A stretch of 33,120 bases of DNA from Candidatus Pacearchaeota archaeon. GTDB taxonomy: Archaea; Nanoarchaeota; Nanoarchaeia; Pacearchaeales; GW2011-AR1. A program made the translations under genes and the position numbers. The notes beneath the pieces were generated by a model. That model searched no databases. It had not been told where the DNA came from and was given only the letters and a program-made list of their open reading frames with translations. Of the stretch, positions 32,132-33,120 are shown one piece after another. Numbering within the stretch: the stretch's first letter is position 1; each line of letters begins with the position of its first letter. The stretch spans positions 1 through 33,120 of the forward strand of contig NZER01000267.1 of assembly GCA_002690445.1 (NCBI GenBank). Direction: 5' to 3'.

Positions 32132-32689
32132 TTATGCTCCGCACTTAGGGCACTTGTCGCCGTTCTTGAAACCATCTTTGAATTCTACTCTTTGATTGCA
32201 TTTATCACATTCAAGATGAGGATCTCCCAGTAACCAAATATCCCCTAACTGTACTCCATAGGGATTTTCTTCTACCTCTGGAATAGCATCATCATCGGTT
32301 TTGCCCTTAATTGGTACCTTCTCATCAAAAGTAAACTCGAAATCATCGTAAGCAATTTTTTCTAGCTCATCGTCAAGAGCTAATAACTGTTCTTCTAATG
32401 ACTCCATATCCCACTCAGCTAGCTCGGCAGTACGGTTATCAGCTATTGCATAGGCTGTTAATTCGCTAGGACTAAGTTTAGACTTAGCTATCCAAATGGT
32501 TTTCCACCCTAGATTTTGAGCTGCCTGCAAGGTACCATTCCCGGCTCTAACGATTAAATTTTGATCTACTACAATAGGCTTTTGTTGACCAAATCGCAGG
32601 AGGGAGGCTTCGATAGCTTTAATATTCTTATCCGAATGTTTTCTTACATTCGAAGGATCATGTCTAAGTTTTTCAATTTCTATTTTCAT
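32132..32689 (-). CDS. ParB-like domain protein with C-terminal zinc ribbon
   Basis: This 185-residue protein has the ParB/Srx N-terminal motif (PSNVRKHSDKNIKAIEASL, GQQKPIVVD, VRAGNGTLQAA) and the linker VQLGDIWLLGDPH (146-158) usually joined to a methyltransferase. Instead it ends with a four-cysteine ribbon (C161, C164, C180, C183). Stop TAA is directly followed by the methyltransferase ATG. It may act as a DNA-binding or nuclease-like partner of the methyltransferase. ATG 32689 overlaps the upstream stop codon (ATGA). Confidence 0.8.
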   Translation of the reverse strand: MKIEIEKLRHDPSNVRKHSDKNIKAIEASLLRFGQQKPIVVDQNLIVRAGNGTLQAAQNLGWKTIWIAKSKLSPSELTAYAIADNRTAELAEWDMESLEEQLLALDDELEKIAYDDFEFTFDEKVPIKGKTDDDAIPEVEENPYGVQLGDIWLLGDPHLECDKCNQRVEFKDGFKNGDKCPKCGA

Positions 32690-33120
32690 GAAATAGCCTT
32701 TAGCCTAAGCTGATATCGTCTAGCCGTAATGTAGAGCATCCTTGCGATAAATACCCCAGCCCGCTTGTGATTATCTGCCATACAAACCGGTATGCCCTCG
32801 GCTATCCACCCCATGAGTGTCCCAATTGCAGCAGAAGGATTCACCCTTGATCTGTAATCACCCTTCTCGATCTTTGCCCACGTTGACTCCACTACCAGCG
32901 CTTTTACCTCATAGCCTTTCAAGCGAATAATTTCACGCTCAAACCGCTCACGCTGGGTACCTATGCAGCCCATCAAATCGTCAATGCTCTTACGCTCGAT
33001 CGCTACCAAGTTTTGAAAGCCCTTAAGGCTATAATCACCTGTGTAGAGTGTTCCAGGCTCGGACTTCATAACCAAGCCCTTCTTAAACTCAAGCGTGACA
33101 GGCCGCTGCTCCCGAGTGTC
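32686..33120 (-). CDS. ERCC4-type nuclease, 5' end outside the window
   Basis: This reading frame is open to the window edge and gives at least 144 residues. It has the ERCC4/XPF nuclease motifs: DTREQ at the edge (33106-33120), GTLYTGDYSL, VAIERKSIDDLMG, and RERFEREI. These are the metal-binding GDx(n)ERKxxxD residues of XPF/Mus81/Hef nucleases, which cut branched DNA. The true start lies beyond 33120; an internal ATG at 33069 would remove the DTREQ motif, so it is not the start. In phages this domain is a stand-alone nuclease of uncertain role. Confidence 0.85.
   Translation of the reverse strand, partial: DTREQRPVTLEFKKGLVMKSEPGTLYTGDYSLKGFQNLVAIERKSIDDLMGCIGTQRERFEREIIRLKGYEVKALVVESTWAKIEKGDYRSRVNPSAAIGTLMGWIAEGIPVCMADNHKRAGVFIARMLYITARRYQLRLKAIS

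Noticed and set aside
1..33120. tRNA genes, integrase, attachment sites, insertion sequences or a retroelement
   Set aside because: No cloverleaf, recombinase motif, terminal inverted repeats with transposase, or reverse transcriptase motif could be found; lifestyle therefore remains open.

Overview
The window is most of a tailed-phage genome, either a free phage contig or a prophage whose ends are not visible. The head and tail genes follow a P22-like podovirus order: small terminase, large terminase, portal, scaffold, coat, decoration and adaptor proteins, a beta-rich tail protein, four proteins that look like DNA-ejection proteins, and a tail fibre. There is no sheath, tail tube, tape measure, integrase or CI-type repressor. 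The DNA is moderately AT-rich. A lipoprotein, a secreted trypsin-like protease and single-TM lysis-type proteins point to a Gram-negative host. A predatory or Bdellovibrionota-type host is possible but is only a guess.

Layout. At 1-600 there is a stand-alone lipoprotein gene with its own terminator. At 613-888 lies a dense array of GGTTACC/GGTAACC iterons, a candidate replication origin. At 879-3159 (minus) an SF3 helicase and an archaeo-eukaryotic-type (AEP) primase are encoded as separate genes. At 3312-5925 (plus) is an early operon: ribbon-helix-helix regulator, small zinc protein, RecE-like nuclease, RecT annealase, a small membrane protein, a DUF7694-like protein and a zinc-ribbon ORF that looks frameshifted. 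About 200 nt of strongly structured intergenic DNA follows. At 6252-8838 is an accessory region with divergent genes: membrane protein, unknown protein, secreted S1 protease, NlpC/P60 hydrolase and a small coiled-coil protein. From 33120 down to 8840 everything is on the minus strand as one tightly packed late operon, with many 1-8 nt start/stop overlaps.

The striking content is a sugar pathway woven into this late operon. A NeuB-type nonulosonate synthase sits between the small and large terminase genes and overlaps both. A Maf/DUF115-like putative glycosyltransferase sits in the capsid module. A block next to the tail and lysis genes encodes a PseB-like dehydratase, a Gfo/Idh/MocA oxidoreductase, an SpsF-type cytidylyltransferase, a class III aminotransferase and a GNAT acetyltransferase. 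Together these could make and activate an acylated amino nonulosonic acid (pseudaminic or legionaminic-like) and attach it to protein. Because they are co-transcribed with virion genes, the most economical hypothesis is that the phage glycosylates its own particle. Modification of the host surface is the main alternative.

The right end encodes DNA-processing enzymes upstream of the terminase: an ERCC4-type nuclease cut by the window edge, a ParB-like protein ending in a zinc ribbon, and a beta-class DNA methyltransferase. The last two look like halves of a protein that is normally fused. All functions are read from motifs and context; no database search was run.
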